Assembly (NCBI GenBank): GCA_032718475.1
Contig: JAUCBJ010005654.1
Span: 1 to 57,640 of the forward strand
DNA: 57,640 nt
Direction of reading: 5' to 3'
Origin: Nemertoderma westbladi
Taxonomy: Eukaryota > Xenacoelomorpha > Nemertodermatida > Nemertodermatidae
The notes under the pieces are model-generated. The model ran no database searches. It was not told where the DNA came from and saw nothing but the letters and a program-made list of their open reading frames with translations. The position numbers were made by a program, and so were the translations under genes. Positions 53,046 to 57,640 of the stretch are shown one piece after another. Position 1 is the first letter of the stretch; each line of letters starts with the position of its first letter.

Positions 53046-53849
53046 TACTGTATTGGGAGTGTGTACCGATCTGTGTCACATTTTTATGCCCTCCTGGCTC
53101 CTGCTGTTTGAGGTTTTTACCAACTCTAATGAACGGTTGACTAATTATTGGCATGTTACATGTATATTTGTACAGTATACGCACACTATTATTAAAAAAA
53201 ACCATTCATTATTTGGTTATAATTATCTTGTTATTTTTATAGTAAGACTAATTAGTTAAAAATTAAATTTAAAATGGCCATACAATTTGACCACAAATAT
53301 TAAATCCAACAAACAAACTTAACTAATTTTCTCTTCAGCAATATAATATTTTATATTCCCATAAATAAACAATTAACGCAGAAATTTCAGTAAAGCATTG
53401 ATAAAACATTGATAAGGGGGATGTACCGGTAGTTATTTAATGAAGGCCTACCCTTCTTCAAGAGGCCATTAGTGGAAGGGACCAGGTTATAGTGACAGAG
53501 TTTCTAACCAATACAAAAATAATTTCCCTTTTTTTATTTTGTACACTTTTTCCATTTGATAAACTTTTTACTTTAGACTTGAACTGCACTTTATACGATA
53601 TACTGTATACGTTTATGATTTTTAGGATAATTAAATGATTGTTTTTGGGGCCTACGCCGTTTTTAACTCTCCTTTCAAATTATAAGTTACAGTTTCAAGT
53701 CATCATGATAGATTTATGTACATAATTATACTGTAGCATATTCATATTCATAGCACTGTTTGTGACAATGTACTGTGTAGGCCTACCACTAAGTATGGTG
53801 TTGAGATCGGTATTTAATTATAATACTGTATTTAATGCAGGGAGATGCA
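53046..53849. other. AT-rich non-coding sequence
   Basis: No gene recognised. Around 53440-53530 (GGGACCAGGTTATAGTGAC, TCTAACCAATACAAAA) there is weak similarity to 2795-2840, pointing to an old dispersed repeat. Confidence 0.4.
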
Positions 53850-53850
53850 T

Positions 53851-54082
53851 TATTTGTAATATTATTAAATATATTTTTGGCATTAATTGAATTATACTGT
53901 ACTATTGTCCATAATACATTATCATACATCAATTAGAGTTTCAACCGATACAATGTAACCATTCATATTTGTAATATCATTAAATATATTTTTGGCATTA
54001 ATTGAATTATACTGTACTATTGCCCATAATACATCATCATATATATCAATTAGAGTTTCAACCGATACAATGTAACTATTCC
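53851..54082 (-). repeat. Tandem duplication of about 116 bp, possibly of an exon
   Basis: Two copies (about 53853-53962 and 53968-54078) share TTTTTGGCATTAATTGAATT, ACTGTACTATTG and AGAGTTTCAACCGATACAAT. On the minus strand the right copy is open from an ATG at 54110 (MASSDNDPSWNSYIVSVETL), and the left copy repeats the peptide YIVSVETLID but loses frame through a small deletion. It could be a first exon that duplicated and decayed; no family recognised. Confidence 0.5.
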
Positions 54083-54110
54083 ATGATGGGTCATTATCGC
54101 TGCTGGCCAT

Positions 54111-54881
54111 GTGGTCTAATAATGTAAAAATCCCACGGTTACAACTTTACAATCACATGTCACATCTACAGGGGGCAGTTAATATCAGGTGAATATATCA
54201 CCGCTTACATCAGAACTGGACCAGGATAGGCCGCCTGTAGTTGAGGATTGTACATAATACATAAATAATAATGATTAAAGGATGATATTTGGCTCAATCA
54301 CACCTTGTGCGTCTCTTTTATCAATGTGATTTTTCGCTTCAATGATTCATCATTTCACCTAAGTCTGCCTTGGGGCCAGAATTATACCCTCTTATAGGGC
54401 CATATGGTGTTAAAAATCTTAAGTTTTACTGTACATGTGTCTACTCAAACTGTCACAATTAATTGTAGCATCAACTATTTCCGCTTGGCGACACAGATTT
54501 GGCTTTACTCTGCATCCTATTTGGCTGGTGTTTAATACCAGGGCGTCCTGTCCCATGTTGTATTCTTATATTATGATTGTTGGGAACCGTGTAATGTGAT
54601 ATACACATTCCGTTCGCACACTGCACTAAACTAAATCAGCCTGTGAATTGGTGTCAATTAATTAAGGGTCTACCAAACCAGACCACACAACTACTAACTA
54701 CAGTTATTTAGTTATCATCATCGATGCCGATATTTACAATATCACTTTCAATTGCAATATAACGATCGTTATACAATCAAGACATGGCGACAATAATAGT
54801 TTTTGACAATGACTATTAATTATTGATATATTTTCATAACCACACTGTTGTATGTGTAAGGTTTACGTATAAACGAGTATT
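54111..54881. other. Intergenic region upstream of the two-exon gene
   Basis: AT-rich with no repeat or ORF of note. It would contain the promoter of the plus-strand gene starting at 54882 and, if real, of the divergent minus-strand frame at 54110. Confidence 0.35.
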
Positions 54882-55141
54882 ATGATGGCGGATATTAAAG
54901 CAGGTGACCCTTCACTCAAAGCTGTGAGAAGGAAACTTAGAAATATGGACCGTATGTACTATCAAAGCAAATCAGAGCATTTGGAAGAATTTCTGACTAA
55001 TCATAACGAGTTGATGGGAGCTCAGACATTAGGTTGGTTGGCTCACGCTTCCCAAGAGGAGATTGACGAATGGGAGGAAGATAAGTTAATGGAGGAACAA
55101 GCCAGACAACTTAGGGACAGAAGAGCTAGCAGAAGAGGAAG
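54882..55141 (+). CDS. Unrecognised gene, exon 1
   Basis: It starts ATGATGGCGG and encodes a charged, helical, coiled-coil-like segment: SLKAVRRKLRNMDRMYYQSK, HLEEFLTNHNELMGAQTLGW, EEIDEWEEDKLMEEQARQL, ending RRASRRGR. A splice donor AAG/GTTAGC lies at 55142. Used with the acceptor at 56362, it joins in frame to exon 2 (AG plus G makes one codon) and gives 306 residues. If unspliced, the frame ends two codons later at 55151, and an AATAAA at 55262 would serve as the poly(A) signal, giving an 89-residue protein. Both models fit. I do not recognise the family, and there is no signal peptide or membrane segment. Confidence 0.6.
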
Positions 55142-56362
55142 GTTAGCATGAACGATCATCACAATGTTGTTTGAATCTTTGTGTTATTATTATCTTTGGT
55201 ATCACCTTTATGCCAGTGATCTTTCCATCTCCTTAGTACAGCACTGTATGATGTTATTCAAAATAAATACAGTAAATAGACCTATTCCACATCTCTCCCA
55301 CTGTATTTCTTAGCGAATTACAGAGTTTGAATCCTTTCAATACAGGATGACCAGCTTTCCATCATAAATCACTAAATCACAAAAATAAGATCACTAGTTT
55401 AATGTGTTGTGAAAAATAGGCAATATACACCTATGCACGGTGTGCGTGGTGGTTCATGGTGCATAAGGACGTATTTGTTCAGTAGCCAGAGCCACTTCAA
55501 AAGTTCGCTGGTAGTGTCTACTGTAGTGTGATCAAGATGGTCTGTTACAATTTCGTAATTGGAATTGGCGAAACTGGAATTGGGGGGATTTAAAGAAAGT
55601 CGTCGGGAAGTTATTCGGTGTCAACCTTAAGAATAAGAGTGGCGTCCTCAATAGAGGTAACAGCCAAGACAGCAGCCAAGAGAGGTTGACTCCAGGGTTT
55701 CGTGTTACTTTAACCGGTAAAAAAAAACATAAATTGTTAGGAAGTAGATGGAGGAAATATAAATAGGCCTATATTGAAATAAACTTTCACTTTACAGCGT
55801 TCGCTATTCTCTACGCACTAGTCTTCCGCTTCTGCCACCACAACGTCACAACTCTTACTGTAACCATAACAACCGCGTTTACCGTGTACCTGTTCACACT
55901 ATAAATGCACATCACATCGACAGCATTCATCTGCTGTGAGTTTATTATGAATTATATTGATTGTTTATGAAATTATGTATTATCATACTTATAAATGGTT
56001 GAATGTAATGAAATAACTAAACAAGGAAATAAATACCTGCTATGATATTGAATGAATACAGTAAGCCTAGAAAAATGAGTCTGAAATGATTTACTATTTT
56101 TACTTCATAGCATTCAATTTGGCATTTAAAACTAGACATTACAAGATTTTACTTCACTTTACCATATTTTTTTATTATTTTTTTTAAACCTTATTTTATT
56201 ATTTTACTTTACAACATTTTTCAAAGATTTAAAAATCAGGGTGTAGTGTTAAATGCGTAGCTGCACGTCTACCTTGTAATGAGAATAATATCCTTGAAAA
56301 ATTTAATTAAATATAATTATTCCTCAAAGTAGTAAAATAATATGGGCCTACTTATATTTCAG
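55142..56362 (+). other. Probable intron (or intergenic region) of the two-exon gene
   Basis: Begins GTTAGC and ends TTTCAG. AT-rich, with no ORF or recognisable transposon. It contains an AATAAA at 55262-55267 that would end the transcript if exon 1 were a gene by itself. Confidence 0.4.
55262..55267 (+). terminator. Alternative poly(A) signal AATAAA
   Basis: 111 bases after the stop at 55151; relevant only if exon 1 is an independent short gene or is alternatively polyadenylated. Confidence 0.35.
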
Positions 56363-57023
56363 GAAATTATCGGGAATGCATGGAAGAAAAGATAACGCAA
56401 GAGTAACAACAGATGGACATTCGATCGTCAGTTTGCGAATACTTCCTCCGAGTCGAAAAACATCAGCCCGACGAAGTTTCGCATTCCTCGAAGGATTAGA
56501 GACTCTCCAATTAGGAAGGAAGAGTGTTAATACTAATAATGACCCAACCAGAGTAGAAGGAACAAGGTTTAGCACTGCCGTGAAAAGCGGAAGATTTACT
56601 GTAGAGGGAGGGGAGACATCCAGATCGTGTCCTGATCCAACGATCAGCGATTACGTAAATGCCTCGCCCTATTCCTACCTCGGATCCAGACGAATGATCC
56701 TTAAACAGTTACATAAACTATCCGGTAGACTCGACAACGAGCGAATAAATATCTCGAGTAATCCCGAGTTGCTCGGGGCCACAAGCGTTTCCGTGAACGG
56801 GTGTTCGAGCGGCCGGTGGTCGAACGGTTCGCACAACGACGAGATTTCCGAGCAATACGTCCGCGAGCCGACGGTCACCTGGTTTATCAACCGAGGTACT
56901 CGGAAATCTCGGAAACAGTTTAATTACGAGAAAGCCACGGAGGAGTTTGGAGAACTGCAGATAAACAACCCGGAGATGGACGAATGTCTGTTGAAACTAA
57001 GGAGAGAACGGGCGAACCATTAG
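56363..57023 (+). CDS. Unrecognised gene, last exon
   Basis: An acceptor (TTATATTTCAG) ends at 56362 and the frame is open to a stop at 57023. The exon is clearly richer in G+C than its surroundings, which supports coding. It encodes about 220 polar residues, rich in Ser, Arg and Asn: SIVSLRILPPSRKTSARRSF, YVNASPYSYLGSRRMILKQL, TVTWFINRGTRKSRKQF, EFGELQINNPEMDECLLKL. It resembles no domain I know and may be largely disordered with a short helical C-terminus. Joined to 54882-55141 it makes a two-exon gene, which I infer from phase agreement only. A first Met at 56376 exists if it were a separate gene. A poly(A) signal follows at 57116. Confidence 0.65.
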
Positions 57024-57115
57024 TCGGAAACATTTAGTCATTTTGAGGTTTCTGACGACCACCAACATAAATATTTATTTAACTTTGTTAAACAAATGTA
57101 ATTGTTCGAGAGGTT

Positions 57116-57121
57116 AATAAA
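57116..57121 (+). terminator. Poly(A) signal AATAAA
   Basis: 93 bases after the stop codon at 57023, a suitable distance for the last exon. Confidence 0.6.
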
Positions 57122-57351
57122 ATTCGCGAAAAATAACACTTACTAATTATGATAATTATTGATGATGATTATAAGAAAAAGTAATTCAACAATAATAATA
57201 CAGCCTGGTGAAAATTAAACAAACTAGATGAAAAGATTTTACAACCATTTCCAATTAGTTGAATGAATCTTATTATTGTTGCCAATTAAAATCCCATGGA
57301 ACCTGGAAAAAAAATAACTGGAAATAGTATGACCTACGGTGGCTGATCTTT
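57122..57351. other. Short intergenic sequence
   Basis: AT-rich; nothing recognised. Confidence 0.4.
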
Positions 57352-57640
57352 GCCAATTAATTAATTTTTTTGTATATTTTTTTCAGAATTCTCCATGACG
57401 TCATAATTTATGGTCGACCATAAATTAATTTCTGGAAGCTTGAATTTGCCGTAGGGCCTACCTTGTAGGACTAGATTTGGGTAGGCAATTGGATGGTTTC
57501 CCACTTCCCCAACCAATGAATGGCCTGTCCAAAGCTCGCCCTGCCAGGTACCGGGAAATTCAAACTTCCAGAAATTAATTTATGGTCGACCATAAATTAT
57601 GACGTCATGGAGAACTTCTGAGAAAAATTAATTAATTGGC
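57352..57640. mobile_element. Inverted-repeat (foldback/MITE-like) element at window end
   Basis: The arms 57352-57445 and about 57553-57640 are reverse complements with a few differences. Ends read GCCAATTAATTAATTTTT and its complement; the window stops exactly at the outer end of the right arm. Each arm contains a cAMP-response-type palindrome TGACGTCA and a 24-nt palindrome centred on GGTCGACC (57404-57427 and 57576-57599). The central part (about 57450-57550) is non-coding. A target duplication cannot be tested because the sequence ends. Confidence 0.85.

Overview
This is a eukaryotic, repeat-dominated window. It has intron-like gaps, splice-site consensus, non-LTR and LTR retrotransposons, tRNA-derived SINEs, satellites and homopolymer tracts, and no prokaryotic gene layout. 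AT-rich sequence with many TAGGCCTA and ACCGGT words, TTAGGG-type telomeric words, BEL/Pao, Gypsy and PHD-containing LINE elements, and a G2E3-like HECT gene suggest a marine deuterostome invertebrate, most likely an echinoderm. That assignment is inference. Only two loci look like ordinary host genes: a ubiquitin-ribosomal protein L40 fusion (9878-10264, minus) and a probable two-exon gene of unknown function (54882-57023, plus).

Layout. 1-7046: two nearly identical copies of a 3.54 kb tandem duplication. 7103-7486: a MITE. 8156-8747: a LINE 3' fragment. 9878-10264: UBA52-like gene. 10661-30717: a 20 kb nested structure. Its outer shell is a DNA transposon with 6-bp target duplication CAGGTG, inverted termini and arrays of an ACGCGT-containing 21-22 bp repeat. 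Inside lie a C-terminal remnant of an integrase-like transposase (plus) and a HECT ubiquitin-ligase-like gene (minus). The HECT gene is split by a 12.8 kb BEL/Pao LTR retrotransposon (TSD ATACG) and by a 2.96 kb unclassified insertion (TSD GCCGC). Without both insertions the shell would be about 4.3 kb and the HECT frame would be continuous. 30984-35000: satellites, LINE tails and minisatellites. 35044-38298: an intact LINE ORF with PHD finger, endonuclease and reverse transcriptase. 38740-40000: tandem repeats. 40229-40466: a complete SINE with target duplication. 42900-44735: a decayed LINE.

44870-52380: fragments of a Gypsy-like element on the minus strand (gag tail at right, protease at left), separated by about 5.9 kb of a CpG-rich 57-bp satellite of roughly 100 units plus a TTAGGG-derived 66-bp repeat. 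The satellite unit resembles the gag-to-protease coding sequence beside it, so the array probably arose inside the retrotransposon. 52380-54880 is mostly simple repeats. The window ends in an inverted-repeat element (57352-57640) whose arms each carry further palindromes.

The most unusual structures are the HECT-carrying transposon with its two dated disruptions, the large but RT/integrase-less BEL/Pao element with nearly identical LTRs and extra 3' ORFs, and the satellite inside a Gypsy gag-pol junction. All homology statements come from reading motifs, without database searches.
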